Positions 52,561 through 61,690 of a stretch of 64,000 nucleotides of DNA are shown here, in pieces. The DNA comes from Bdellovibrio sp. KM01 (lineage in GTDB: Bacteria > Bdellovibrionota > Bdellovibrionia > Bdellovibrionales > Bdellovibrionaceae): positions 3,286,001-3,350,000 of the forward strand of contig NZ_CP058348.1 in NCBI RefSeq assembly GCF_013752535.1, in the 5' to 3' direction. The number at the start of each line of letters is the position of its first letter. Position 1 is the first letter of the stretch. A model generated the notes under the pieces. It was not told where the DNA came from and searched no databases. It saw only the letters and a list, made by a program, of their open reading frames with translations. Made by a program: the position numbers and the translations under genes.

Positions 52561-52944
52561 CTATTCGTGATGGCAGACCGCTTCGATATTGTGGCCGTCT
52601 GGATCTAACACGAAAGCGCCATAATAATTTGCGTGATAATGTGGACGTGGCCCTGGTTTGCCATTGTCTTTCCCACCGGCCGCTAATGCGGCAGCATAAA
52701 ACTCGTCAACTTGTTTTTTAGTTTGCGCGCGAAACGCGACATGCACGTGGGGTTTTTGTGGAGTGCCGCTATTGATCCAAAAGTCAGCTTTGGGTGGCTC
52801 GCCAAATCCCGCAACATCTGCACTTTGGGTAATGGCTGCAGAAAGTTCCATCAGCATTTTATAGCCCAATGGAGCCAAAGCCTTGCTGTAAAACTCTTTG
52901 CTCTTAGCGAAGTCACTTACGGCGACACCTGTATGATCGATCAT
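52561..52944 (-). CDS. VOC-family (glyoxalase-like) protein
   Basis: 127 residues. MIDHTGVAVSDFAKSKEFYSKAL at the start and AFVLDPDGHNIEAVCH at the end are the vicinal oxygen chelate signature, with metal-ligand H and E. Substrate unknown. Last gene of a three-gene minus operon; ATG preceded by CGGAGG and 12 bp after the metallopeptidase stop. Confidence 0.85.
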   Translation of the reverse strand: MIDHTGVAVSDFAKSKEFYSKALAPLGYKMLMELSAAITQSADVAGFGEPPKADFWINSGTPQKPHVHVAFRAQTKKQVDEFYAAALAAGGKDNGKPGPRPHYHANYYGAFVLDPDGHNIEAVCHHE

Positions 52945-52956
52945 GAAACCTCCGGA

Positions 52957-54435
52957 TTATTTACATTCTGTTCCGGTTTCGCCACTTTGGCAAGACAGCG
53001 CCTTTTTGATTTCAGGTTTCGCAAAGTAAATGCGATTTACTCTCTCGGCCATTTCTGGATGCGGAAGTCCGAACTCACCCATTTCGCCTTTTTCAGCGAC
53101 AGAAAATTTTTGGAGGGATGCGCACTTCGGAGCCATGGCTTTTGCTTTGGCATATGACTGCGCAACTAAAGCGGGACAAGTCGCACTATAGAAAACTCCG
53201 GGTGCTGCGAAAGCATATTCTGATTTTTTTGCAGCTGGAAGTGATTCCAGCTTTTCACCTAACGCCTGTGATGCCACCCAATCGGCAAAAGCTTCTTCGA
53301 TGAAAACACTACCCGATATGTCCGGACAGCCTCTGAACTGATCATAGTACTTATCGATATTGTCTAAGCTATCTTCCAAGCCCGCGCGAGTGGCGTCTCG
53401 GGCTCCAATACCTGCACGAACCGTTTCATTTCCTTCTCCGTCTTCTTGGTCTTGGCCAGAATCCACAAAGCTATCAAGTTGAGACAGTTGGGAATTGATC
53501 ACTTTCTTAAGTTCTTTCTTATCGGGAATTTTAATATGAATAGAGGAAGGAGATTCCAGGCATGAAATGACTGAGCCGAATGGATTTTCTCCAGCTGCCA
53601 TTCCTTTGAAGGCAACAGGTCCGGTACTCGACGCGACAATTTTATTCATCCAATTTGGAAACTTTGCACCTGTTTTGGTAAAGTCCATCGCTACAGCGCA
53701 TGGATCGAATGAATGTCCCAATTCATGTCCAAACACTGTGAACAAACTTGATTCCGGCATGTTCATGACCTGTGGGCAAATCATCAACTCATGCAATTGC
53801 ATGTTGTATGCAGCATTCGGTGTCTCACAACCTTGGGCTGCCATCTTTTCCGCGGGACCCGGTGTCCCGATTTTCACGCGAACACTTTTCACACGTTCAA
53901 TCATGTTTTCGATTTGTGCTTTGTTCGACTCGGTCTTTCTTTTATTAAGAATGCTGATGATATGGGCTTTCGTATCTTCATAAATACTTTTCATGCGATC
54001 CGTGGCTTTCGCCAACTTTTGCTGATTCTTTTGAAGATTTTCTTTCCCACCCGCTTTTTCAACATCAACAAACTGTTCGGGATAAAAAAACGGATCATCT
54101 ATAAGTGGTGGATGAACATTTCGCGCACAGATCTCAGCTTCTTCAGCAAAAAATAAGTATGAATAATTAGGAATTTGATACCCTTCAGAATCCTGATAAA
54201 GATAAGCCTCAGATCCACGTTCGGCTAATTTCCCACAATAGCTTTCAAAGCTGCAGGATTCTGGAGAAGGCGGCGTACAAGCTTGAGTTTGTTGCGCCGA
54301 TACCTTGATGGCTTCTCGAACACGATCGACTTTTCCTAAAAGAGCAGTCAATTCGTTGTTTGATAAGGTCTCAGCGACAGAAGTACTTCCCAAAACAATA
54401 ACACTCACTGCTGACAGAAAAATATTTCTGATCAT
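52957..54435 (-). CDS. Secreted zinc metallopeptidase (HExxH, M13-like)
   Basis: 492 residues, signal peptide about 21. HELGHSFDP gives zinc ligands H237 and H241 with E238; EEAFADW near 390 supplies the third ligand, as in M13 neprilysins. Multiple cysteines suit the periplasm or medium. ATG overlaps the upstream stop as TAATG, so it is translated with the gene at 54435-54800. Could digest prey protein. Confidence 0.75.
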   Translation of the reverse strand: MIRNIFLSAVSVIVLGSTSVAETLSNNELTALLGKVDRVREAIKVSAQQTQACTPPSPESCSFESYCGKLAERGSEAYLYQDSEGYQIPNYSYLFFAEEAEICARNVHPPLIDDPFFYPEQFVDVEKAGGKENLQKNQQKLAKATDRMKSIYEDTKAHIISILNKRKTESNKAQIENMIERVKSVRVKIGTPGPAEKMAAQGCETPNAAYNMQLHELMICPQVMNMPESSLFTVFGHELGHSFDPCAVAMDFTKTGAKFPNWMNKIVASSTGPVAFKGMAAGENPFGSVISCLESPSSIHIKIPDKKELKKVINSQLSQLDSFVDSGQDQEDGEGNETVRAGIGARDATRAGLEDSLDNIDKYYDQFRGCPDISGSVFIEEAFADWVASQALGEKLESLPAAKKSEYAFAAPGVFYSATCPALVAQSYAKAKAMAPKCASLQKFSVAEKGEMGEFGLPHPEMAERVNRIYFAKPEIKKALSCQSGETGTECK

Positions 54436-54800
54436 TACTTTACTCCCAACGCATAACTACGCAGGACTTCGATTTGGCCGATCATATTTCCATATTCGGC
54501 GCCCTCTGTGCAGCCGCGAATGATTGAAGTTTTCTTGCCATCCTTTTTGGTAAATGAAAATGTTCCTGACCAGCAGTTGGATGCGGGCTTACGAGCGGGA
54601 GGATATTTGATCGCGTTCCATGAGGTTTTCACTTTGAGGGGAAGCTTTGTACCCAAGTCTTTGCCATCAAAGATGTAATGCCCTCGTGACTCCTCGATTG
54701 TAGTGACTTTTCGGAGGCCCATTTTATTGGTGCGATCCAAAGTGTATTGAGAGGCATATGTCAGGGATGAAAAGAAGGTAACTATCAGAAATAGCTTCAT
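54435..54800 (-). CDS. Small exported protein coupled to the metallopeptidase
   Basis: 121 residues, signal peptide MKLFLIVTFFSSLTYAS. Beta-rich mature part with two cysteines. The stop overlaps the peptidase start, so it may be a pro-segment, chaperone or inhibitor of that enzyme. Not a known family. Confidence 0.55.
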   Translation of the reverse strand: MKLFLIVTFFSSLTYASQYTLDRTNKMGLRKVTTIEESRGHYIFDGKDLGTKLPLKVKTSWNAIKYPPARKPASNCWSGTFSFTKKDGKKTSIIRGCTEGAEYGNMIGQIEVLRSYALGVK

Positions 54801-54981
54801 TTCTTCATTCTAAGGTAAGCCGGGAAGGCCTCCAAGCAGACCTTAAGAACCCAGCCCTTTGTCTTTTGATGACTCCACTATTTATTCAGGGCGCCGTAAT
54901 AATTGCGTTAACACAATCCTCACTTTCAATTTTGCCGCCATTGGTTTACAAGTCTGGCATCAAATTTAAAGGAGATCCCCT

Positions 54982-55341
54982 ATGAAACTTATCGCTGTTA
55001 TCGCGCTTATCGTTACTGGTTCTTTGAATGCATTTGCTGATGTGAATCCTAAAAACATCGTTTGTGCGGGCACTTTGGATTCTGGTACCTATGTTGAGTT
55101 TGAAGCGACTCCGACTGCAATCCCTACTTTCATGAAAGGTGAATTGGCATTCGACTACCGTGAGTGGACTGCAGAGATGAACTGCACACTTTCTAACAAC
55201 TTGACTCAAATGAGCTGCGTTGAAAACATTCCTGGTGGCGAAAAATTGAAAGTTCTAGTGACAGCTGGTAAAGCTATCGTTGCGAAAGAAACTTCAAACG
55301 CACAAGTAGACCGCGGTCTTGGCGTTTTGAACTGCAAATAG
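54982..55341 (+). CDS. Small exported protein
   Basis: 119 residues, signal peptide MKLIAVIALIVTGSLNAFA, preceded by AAAGGAG. Four cysteines (VCAGTL, NCTLSN, SCVEN, NCK) in the mature part, probably two disulfides. Function unknown. Confidence 0.65.
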   Translation: MKLIAVIALIVTGSLNAFADVNPKNIVCAGTLDSGTYVEFEATPTAIPTFMKGELAFDYREWTAEMNCTLSNNLTQMSCVENIPGGEKLKVLVTAGKAIVAKETSNAQVDRGLGVLNCK

Positions 55342-55360
55342 TTTTAAATAAGGAATCACG

Positions 55361-55489
55361 ATGGAATTGGATCCAACGACAGAACCTCGCTCAAAACAAC
55401 TCTACGTTCTTCTTGGATCCATCGCCGCCATCCTTTTGGGTGTCGGCGCCCTCGTGATGCTTATGTACGTGTATCTGGTGATGCCTTAA
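55361..55489 (+). CDS. 42-residue membrane protein
   Basis: Starts at 55361 with AAGGA upstream, 19 bp after the preceding gene. Hydrophilic first 13 residues (MELDPTTEPRSKQ), one helix (LLGSIAAILLGVGALVMLMYVYLV), end MP. Probably co-transcribed with the exported protein. Function unknown. Confidence 0.55.
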   Translation: MELDPTTEPRSKQLYVLLGSIAAILLGVGALVMLMYVYLVMP

Positions 55490-55633
55490 AAGCGAAAGCA
55501 ACACCCATCTCGACCTTAGCCGAGTGGTTGCACCTAATACTAGTCTCCTCACTTCTGCTTCCATTCTTTACAGCTCCCGCCTGAAAATGCCGATAAATAT
55601 TAAGTATTTTGCATTGATCGAGGAGTTAGCCAC

Positions 55634-56770
55634 ATGACTAAAAAATCAGGATTAGTTCTTTCCGGCGGCGGCGCACGCGGTGCCTATCAAGCAGGTGTTC
55701 TGGTCGCTGCTTATGAGATCGCGCAGTCATCTGGTGTTCCTCTGAAATTCGATTTTCTTTCTGGTGTGAGTGCCGGCGCGATCAATGCAAGTTCCCTGGC
55801 CAGTAATGCCAACGATTATAAATACGCGACGGAATCCCTGGCTCGCCTGTGGAGTGAAGTGCATTTTGATCAGGTGTTCTCAACGGACTCGATGACGATG
55901 GGTAAAATCGGCATTCAGTGGTTGAAAGAACTTTCCCTGGGTGGCATCGCTGGAACAACTCCGGGTCGTGGTCTTTTGGATACGACTCCCCTGCGTGGTT
56001 TGATCAGTCGTAATATGGATTATGAGCGCGTGCAGGTGAATATTGAGCAAGGTCATATCGATGCTCTTTGCATCACTTCTATCGATTACGCAAAATCAGC
56101 AACAACATCATTCGTGCAAAGCAAAGGCGACCTTGGTTCATGGGACAAGGGCCGCAAGCGCAGCGAATACAGTGCGATCACGACAGAACACATTATGGCT
56201 TCTGCCGCGATTCCACTGATCTTTCCTCCGATCAAAGTGAATGAAAGATTCTTTGGTGATGGTGCTGTTCGTAATCACGCCCCCTGCAGTCCGGTGATTT
56301 ATCTGGGCGCAGAAAAGTTAATGGTCATCGGTGTGCGCCTGCAAGGCTCCACTGCTTATGACTTGCATGCAGGCAGCACAGACACGGCTCCAAGCTTGGC
56401 TCGCGTGATTAATACAATCTTAAATGGTGTATTGCTGGATGCAGTTGAACAGGATATCGAAAAACTTCGCCGACTGAATGAATACGCATCTGCGATCACG
56501 CCGGAACAACAAAAGAAAGTGGCACTTCGTCCCTTGGACTTTTTGTTCATCTCCCCGTCTGAAGACATCGGTGAAATGGCCGTGCAAAAAGCCGCAAAGC
56601 TTCCACGCATCATTCGCTATTTGATGAAGGGACTTGGCAGCATGCAGGACGCCAGTGAAATCATCAGCTATTTGATGTTTGATCCAACATTCTGCTCGGA
56701 TCTTATAGAAATCGGTCGCAAAGATGGCTATGCTCACAAGGAAGAATTAATTAAATTCCTTTTGAAATAG
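55634..56770 (+). CDS. Patatin-like phospholipase
   Basis: 378 residues. Oxyanion GGGARGAYQAG, nucleophile S46 in GVSAGA, and catalytic D209 in DGA form the Ser-Asp dyad. Hydrolyses phospholipid or lysophospholipid, perhaps in predation or membrane turnover. No signal peptide, so it may leave by another route or act inside. Followed 5 bp later by an AraC regulator, which could control it. Confidence 0.9.
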   Translation: MTKKSGLVLSGGGARGAYQAGVLVAAYEIAQSSGVPLKFDFLSGVSAGAINASSLASNANDYKYATESLARLWSEVHFDQVFSTDSMTMGKIGIQWLKELSLGGIAGTTPGRGLLDTTPLRGLISRNMDYERVQVNIEQGHIDALCITSIDYAKSATTSFVQSKGDLGSWDKGRKRSEYSAITTEHIMASAAIPLIFPPIKVNERFFGDGAVRNHAPCSPVIYLGAEKLMVIGVRLQGSTAYDLHAGSTDTAPSLARVINTILNGVLLDAVEQDIEKLRRLNEYASAITPEQQKKVALRPLDFLFISPSEDIGEMAVQKAAKLPRIIRYLMKGLGSMQDASEIISYLMFDPTFCSDLIEIGRKDGYAHKEELIKFLLK

Positions 56771-56775
56771 GTCCC

Positions 56776-57648
56776 ATGAGCCCGCGACAAGAACTTAAAA
56801 AACGTCATCCCCTGGAATCACTCGGAGTGAAAATGGCTCGTCGTGGGGATATTCGTGTCGAGCGCCTGCAAGAGCGTTTAAACCCCAAAGTTCCATTTCC
56901 ACACAAGCATGACTTTTATCAAATCGTGATCGTGCATTCCTCTGAAGGCCATCATGAAATTGATTTCACCACATATCCGGTGAAGGGCTCTCAGGTCTTT
57001 TTGATCAAGCCCGGGCAAATGCATGGTTGGAAACTTTCAGCACGCAGCAAAGGCTTTGTGATCGAATACACCGAGGAGTCTTTCGACAAAGATTTCATGG
57101 GTAAGTCCAAGCTTGCGCAACACAGTCGTCAGGTGCCGGATCATTTCAAAATTCCCAAGGGCAATCATATTTTCTCAGAAACCTTTCTGGAAATGATGGA
57201 AGTGGAATTTCAACATCAAGGCGATAACTTTGAGATGTGTCTGCAAAGCTATCTTAGCCTGATTCTGCTGGAAGCGCTTCGCATCAGCAAAGCAGCGGAC
57301 CGTCAGTTGGCGGAAAACGACGACGTGATTTCGCAATTCACGGATCTGGTGGAAGAAAATTTCCATGAACAGCATCAGGTCGAATTCTATGCGGGAAAAT
57401 TGGGACTGACCGCGAAAGCCCTATCAGCAAAGATCCAACGGGTATTAGGACCCTCGGCCAAAGAGTATATTCTGAATCGCTGCATGCTCGAAGCAAAACG
57501 ATTGTTATCCTATTCAGAATTGAGTATTTCAGAGATTGGGTACAGTCTGGGTTTCGATGATCCGAACTATTTCAGCCGTTTTTTGAAAAAGAATATGAAG
57601 ATCAGTGCAGGGAAGTTTCGTAAAACTCCCCCTAAAAAGAAGAACTAA
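56776..57648 (+). CDS. AraC-family regulator
   Basis: 290 residues. N-terminal cupin (FPHKHDFYQIVIVHSSEGHHEIDF) and C-terminal double helix-turn-helix (ISEIGYSLGFDDPNYFSRFLKKNMKISAGKFR). Starts 5 bp after the patatin stop, so it is in its operon. The effector is not known. Confidence 0.9.
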   Translation: MSPRQELKKRHPLESLGVKMARRGDIRVERLQERLNPKVPFPHKHDFYQIVIVHSSEGHHEIDFTTYPVKGSQVFLIKPGQMHGWKLSARSKGFVIEYTEESFDKDFMGKSKLAQHSRQVPDHFKIPKGNHIFSETFLEMMEVEFQHQGDNFEMCLQSYLSLILLEALRISKAADRQLAENDDVISQFTDLVEENFHEQHQVEFYAGKLGLTAKALSAKIQRVLGPSAKEYILNRCMLEAKRLLSYSELSISEIGYSLGFDDPNYFSRFLKKNMKISAGKFRKTPPKKKN

Positions 57649-57833
57649 AACTTATCCATCATGTGCTCGGGCGCTTCTTTGCCTTCGCCATGACTTTGTT
57701 CTGCACTCAGAGCCACTTTACCAGTGATTCCCACCCATTCCGGGAAAAAGAACGCCAGCACCGCATAGACCATAAAGCTAATGATCGAGATCACGACTGC
57801 GCCACCGATTACAAACATTGTGCCGTTGTCCAT
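57645..57833 (-). CDS. 62-residue membrane protein
   Basis: ATG preceded by AAGGAG. One helix (MFVIGGAVVISIISFMVYAVLAFFF), then a histidine/glutamate-rich tail (SAEQSHGEGKEAPEHMMDK). Convergent with the AraC gene, stops overlap by 4 bp. Function unknown. Confidence 0.6.
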   Translation of the reverse strand: MDNGTMFVIGGAVVISIISFMVYAVLAFFFPEWVGITGKVALSAEQSHGEGKEAPEHMMDKF

Positions 57834-58008
57834 ACAAGACTCCTTCAGCTATTAATCCTACCCTATCCGACTCTTTTTAGCCATGGAGGAATTCCCCATG
57901 GACTAGCACAAATTTCCTTCCTTCGCCCGCAATCCCCCACGATCCGCCTCGAGCGCCCCAGCACTTTTCCTTCCACAACCACTACCTTCCCCCCCCTCCC
58001 TAACCTCC

Positions 58009-58052
58009 GGGGTATCGGTCATCAGTCATTTGAGGCCCATGACCGATACCCC
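58009..58052. repeat. REP-like palindrome upstream of the transposase
   Basis: GGGGTATCGGTCAT (58009-58022) and ATGACCGATACCCC (58039-58052) form a 14-bp-arm hairpin. GGTATCGGTCA recurs at 58219-58229, inside the gene as TTGACCGATACC (58599-58610), and as GGTATCGG at 58802-58809. 57834-58250 has no other convincing gene. Confidence 0.75.
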
Positions 58053-58250
58053 CGCTCCCCTAGCGACCCCCAAAAAAAGCCCCCGCAATCTCCAGTCCCC
58101 CAATCGCGATCCCCACCAAGAATGGACTGTCCGAAGTACGCCGATGAGAGTGCTTCGCAGAGAAATGGTTCAGCATCAGGGTCGATCCATCGTTTGCAGC
58201 TCCAACTCGTCTATCAAGGGTATCGGTCAATGCAGAAAGGAACCACCGCT

Positions 58251-58802
58251 ATGAAGCAGCAAACATTCTTACCTCTTCAAACTCATTGGAAGTATCGCCA
58301 TTGCCATGGTGGGACACTTCGCAAATCTTCCAAAGGCCGTGGTGCGCGACCCCTTTCGACCAAGGATCCCATTCATCTTGTTTTCAAACTCAACAAATCT
58401 TCTGTGCGAGGCGGGCTTCGTCATCCTCGCAGTTTTTGGCTGATGACTCGTTTAATAAAAAAGTATGCTGCCAAATTCTTTGTGAAAGTTGAGCAGTTTT
58501 CTGTGCAGACCGATCATGTTCATCTGTTGATTCGGGGTGGGCGTCGGTCGCAAGTGCAAAGTTTTATGCGGGTGGTGGCGGGGCAGTTTGTTCAGAGGTT
58601 GACCGATACCTTCGATTCAAAGAACGAGGGGCCGAAGGTTTGGAGGCATCGACCTTTTAGCCGCGTGGTTAAAGGTTACAAGGCTTATGGGATCGTCAGG
58701 GACTATATCCAGCTAAACGAGTGTGAAGCCAATGGTCGGGCTTATTCGAAAACTCGTCTGCGGGGATTAAGTCAGGAGGAGCTGAGGAACCTTTGGGTCT
58801 AG
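58251..58802 (+). CDS. REP-associated tyrosine transposase (RAYT, Y1/HUH family)
   Basis: 183 residues from the ATG at 58251 (AAAGGA upstream). HUH motif H89-V-H91 in TDHVHLLIR and catalytic Y152 in RDYIQLNE, as in IS200-like Y1 transposases. The frame open upstream to 57663 is junk. It lies between REP-like palindromes, as usual for RAYTs, which spread REPs rather than themselves. Confidence 0.85.
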   Translation: MKQQTFLPLQTHWKYRHCHGGTLRKSSKGRGARPLSTKDPIHLVFKLNKSSVRGGLRHPRSFWLMTRLIKKYAAKFFVKVEQFSVQTDHVHLLIRGGRRSQVQSFMRVVAGQFVQRLTDTFDSKNEGPKVWRHRPFSRVVKGYKAYGIVRDYIQLNECEANGRAYSKTRLRGLSQEELRNLWV

Positions 58803-58879
58803 GTATCGGCCCCGGGCAAATCCATTTGAATCACCCCCCGGATCGGTTTACAATTTTGCTTTAACAAGGAAGTTAATTA

Positions 58880-60076
58880 ATGAAACTTGGTATTGAAGTT
58901 TTGCTTTCCGATGCAAAAATGTTGAAGTCCCTGAAAGGAAAGCGTGTTGGTTTGGTTTGCCACCCTGCCAGCGTAAATGAAAATCTTGAGCACAGCCTGG
59001 ATCTTCTGGCAAAAAAAATTAAACTGTCTTGTGCATTCGGCCCCCAACATGGTGTGCGTGGAGACAAGCAAGACAATATGATCGAAAGCCCCGACTTTAT
59101 CGATCCTGTTCATAAAATTCCTATCTTTAGCTTGTACGGCGAGGTGCGCAGACCCACCGCGGAAATGATGAAGCACTTTGATGTTTTACTTTTCGATCTT
59201 CAGGATTTGGGTTGCCGTATTTATACCTTCATCACGACTTTGCTGTATGTGATGGAAGAATGCGCGAAGCTTGATAAGACGGTCATCATTTTGGATCGTC
59301 CGAATCCGGCAGGTCGCCCGGTTGAGGGTTTCCGCATGCTACCAGGTTGGGAATCTTTCGTAGGGGCCGCTCCCATTCCAATGCGCCACGGTCTGACTGT
59401 GGGCGAGCTAGCGCTATATTTCGCTGAATACTATGAAATGGATCTAGAACTTCAGGTTGTTAAAATGAAGGGCTATGCACCTAACAAAGCTCCCGGTTTT
59501 GGTTGGGACATAAAACGAGCTTGGGTGAATCCATCACCGAACGCAGCTTCACTGAACATGGCACGTGCCTATCCCGGAACAGTTTTGATCGAAGGCACGA
59601 CATTATCTGAAGGGCGTGGAACGACACGCGCATTGGAAGTGATCGGGGCTTCGGATATCGATTTCTCTGAAGTTTTGACCAGAATGAAAAAGAAAGCTCC
59701 ACAATGGCACAAAGGTGTCACTTTGCGTGAGTGCTATTTTGAACCGACATTCCACAAACATGTTGGTAAACTTTGTCACGGCTTCCAATTCCATACAGAT
59801 ACGACGACCTATAAGCACGAAGCGTTTAAGCCATTCCGCCTGACCGCTTTGATGTTAAAAGTAATTCGTGAAATGCATCCGAACTATCCAATCTATCGTG
59901 ATTTTGCTTACGAGTACGTTAAAGACCGCTTGGCATTTGATGTGATCAACGGTGGACCCGCATTGAAAAATTGGATCGAGGATAAAAAATCCACTCCTCA
60001 GGATTTGGACAAAGCAATGTCTAAGGACGAAAAAAGTTGGGAAAAAGAGAGAAAGAAATATCTTCTCTACAAATAA
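58880..60076 (+). CDS. namZ: Exo-beta-N-acetylmuramidase NamZ-like (DUF1343)
   Basis: 398 residues. GIEVLLSD, GLVCHPASV, FGPQHGVRG, SLYGEVRRPTAEMM, DLQDLGCRIYTFITT, LDRPNPAG and EGTTLSEGRGT follow DUF1343 in order. NamZ removes terminal MurNAc from peptidoglycan fragments. No signal peptide seen, so it may act on recovered fragments inside, which fits a predator eating prey wall. Confidence 0.85.
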   Translation: MKLGIEVLLSDAKMLKSLKGKRVGLVCHPASVNENLEHSLDLLAKKIKLSCAFGPQHGVRGDKQDNMIESPDFIDPVHKIPIFSLYGEVRRPTAEMMKHFDVLLFDLQDLGCRIYTFITTLLYVMEECAKLDKTVIILDRPNPAGRPVEGFRMLPGWESFVGAAPIPMRHGLTVGELALYFAEYYEMDLELQVVKMKGYAPNKAPGFGWDIKRAWVNPSPNAASLNMARAYPGTVLIEGTTLSEGRGTTRALEVIGASDIDFSEVLTRMKKKAPQWHKGVTLRECYFEPTFHKHVGKLCHGFQFHTDTTTYKHEAFKPFRLTALMLKVIREMHPNYPIYRDFAYEYVKDRLAFDVINGGPALKNWIEDKKSTPQDLDKAMSKDEKSWEKERKKYLLYK

Positions 60077-60083
60077 GAAGAGC

Positions 60084-60120
60084 AAAAAAGCCCGGTTCGA
60101 AAGAATCCGGGCTTTTGTTT
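60084..60120 (+). terminator. Terminator of namZ
   Basis: AAAAGCCCGG / CCGGGCTTTT with 11-nt loop followed by GTTTTT. Confidence 0.9.
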
Positions 60121-60136
60121 TTAGTCGTGAATCAGT

Positions 60137-60316
60137 TCATCCGACAATCACCCCTGGAGCCGAAGCGATTCCCTTTTCCGAATCCGCTATCGAATACTCG
60201 ATAATCTGCAGACTTCGCAAAAGCTTACGACGCAAGATACGGTCTGCAACAGACGCCTCCGAAACTAAAGAAAACAACTGACTCCCTACTACGACTGTTA
60301 ACATTAAGAACCTCAT
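60137..60316 (-). CDS. 59-residue exported peptide
   Basis: ATG at 60316 with GGAAGGGGG upstream. Signal-like MRFLMLTVVVGSQLFSLVSEA, then a basic helix (ADRILRRKLLRSLQIIEYS). Not similar to anything known to me. The rest of 60317-60506 holds only the promoter of the lipoprotein. Confidence 0.45.
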   Translation of the reverse strand: MRFLMLTVVVGSQLFSLVSEASVADRILRRKLLRSLQIIEYSIADSEKGIASAPGVIVG

Positions 60317-60469
60317 CTTGGCCCCCTTCCTGTCTATAAGACGCAGGTACCTCTGGCTTCGGTTAAAACTGTTAAAATGGCCTTCTAGGCTGTTGAAATG
60401 ACAAACTTTTGGACGGTTCTGGATTTAGTTCCGCCCCAGAAGGAAGCCTCTCAAACAAAAAACCAGATA

Positions 60470-60478
60470 TGGTATAAG
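60470..60478 (+). promoter_or_regulatory. Extended -10 of the lipoprotein gene
   Basis: TG-g-TATAAG, 28 bp before the ATG at 60507. Confidence 0.4.
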
Positions 60479-60506
60479 GCTCACTATTCAATTAAACGGG
60501 AGCCTT

Positions 60507-61262
60507 ATGAAAAACGTTATCTTGCCATTGGTTGCACTGACTTTGACTATGTCCGCTTGTAGCTATAAATCGCCAACAGAAGACCTTGATAAAGCGATCG
60601 CCAAGAGCCAACGCGATCTTGATGCTATTTTGTATGGTGGTGGTCAACCTGGCAAAATCAACGTAAGTGGCGTCGCAGTCAAAGATGAGTCTGGATACAT
60701 GCTCCTTGATAAGAGAATTAACATCAGCCAAACGGGTGGAATGGGCGCTCGCGGCGTGGGCGTTGCTGTCGTTGGAGAAAAAAATAAACCGGTCTTTTCA
60801 CCAAACGTGAAAGAAAAATCCGCTCAACTGGCGTCGGCGCATGCCGGTTTGACTAGCGAAGGTTATATTAATCTTGGTTGCGAAAATCTGACAGCGGAAG
60901 ACGTCCAAGGGCTTGAAGAAAAAATTGTAGATATGTCTACTTCGACTTATGGTTTCTTTGCTGCTAAAAAAGTTTTTATTTGTGGCGAGCAGAATAAGTC
61001 TGGCCTTAGCCTGAGTATCATTGCTGAGCAACTCGTATTGAAAGATATCCGAATGACGTTGGTAGGATTAGCTGGAAGTATTTCCATAGAAACTCAAAAA
61101 CTTGAACTGGTGGGCAGTAATCTAATTGGAACGACGGCCCTTTCCAGCGAAGGCTTCGGTATGGATGCACCCGATATTGATCTTGCCGTAGAAAAAGAAC
61201 TTTCCGGCTCAGGAAATTTATCGCTCATTTCCATTGGTGGAGCAGTTGTTGAAAAGAAATAG
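60507..61262 (+). CDS. Lipoprotein of unknown function
   Basis: 251 residues. Lipobox LTMSAC; then a beta-rich domain with a glycine-rich part (TGGMGARGVGVAVVG). No known family. Monocistronic with its own -10 and terminator. Confidence 0.65.
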   Translation: MKNVILPLVALTLTMSACSYKSPTEDLDKAIAKSQRDLDAILYGGGQPGKINVSGVAVKDESGYMLLDKRINISQTGGMGARGVGVAVVGEKNKPVFSPNVKEKSAQLASAHAGLTSEGYINLGCENLTAEDVQGLEEKIVDMSTSTYGFFAAKKVFICGEQNKSGLSLSIIAEQLVLKDIRMTLVGLAGSISIETQKLELVGSNLIGTTALSSEGFGMDAPDIDLAVEKELSGSGNLSLISIGGAVVEKK

Positions 61263-61284
61263 TTTTTAACTATTCACATTCAAA

Positions 61285-61319
61285 ATAAAAAAGGGAACCC
61301 GAAAGGTTCCCTTTTCTTT
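61285..61319. terminator. Bidirectional terminator, copy 1
   Basis: GGGAACC / GGTTCCC with loop CGAAA and A/T runs. Same 33 nt as at 63634-63666. Confidence 0.9.
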
Positions 61320-61689
61320 ATTTACGTTCCCAAATGTAGGAAATGATCTCGTCCCCCATTTCAATATCAAGGAAAAGGCGTCCATTCTTGAACCAGATAT
61401 GCGAGCGTGTTTTTCTTCCCAACTGCATGTCGGAATCTTGGGTGCACCAATCGGCATTTGATGGATTTATCCAAACAACTTCTTGCATTAGAGTTTCTTC
61501 TGAAGATTGATAAAGAGCACGTCTTTCGCAGAACCCCGGCTCGCCATCACGATGATAACGTAGAGAATTTGTACCATCGCTCGAAAATTCATACTCAATC
61601 TGTAAGGCAGGATTAGGTCGGGGAACTTCCTGACCTTGATAAATCAAACTCGAAAAAATCCAGAGGCCCAACAAGGATTCAGTAAACAT
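61318..61689 (-). CDS. Exported protein of unknown function
   Basis: 123 residues. Hydrophobic start MFTESLLGLWIFSSLIYQG, then a beta-rich lipocalin-like pattern (LQIEYEFSSDGTNSLRY, FKNGRLFLDIEMGDEIISYIW). Start 1 bp after the peptidase stop, same operon. Could be an inhibitor or partner; low certainty. Confidence 0.5.
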   Translation of the reverse strand: MFTESLLGLWIFSSLIYQGQEVPRPNPALQIEYEFSSDGTNSLRYHRDGEPGFCERRALYQSSEETLMQEVVWINPSNADWCTQDSDMQLGRKTRSHIWFKNGRLFLDIEMGDEIISYIWERK

Positions 61690-61690
61690 C

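Noticed and set aside
57663-58250. Extension of the RAYT reading frame by 196 residues
   Set aside because: The sequence is low-complexity P/S/T/R and antisense to a real small gene; the ATG at 58251 with AAAGGA is the natural start.
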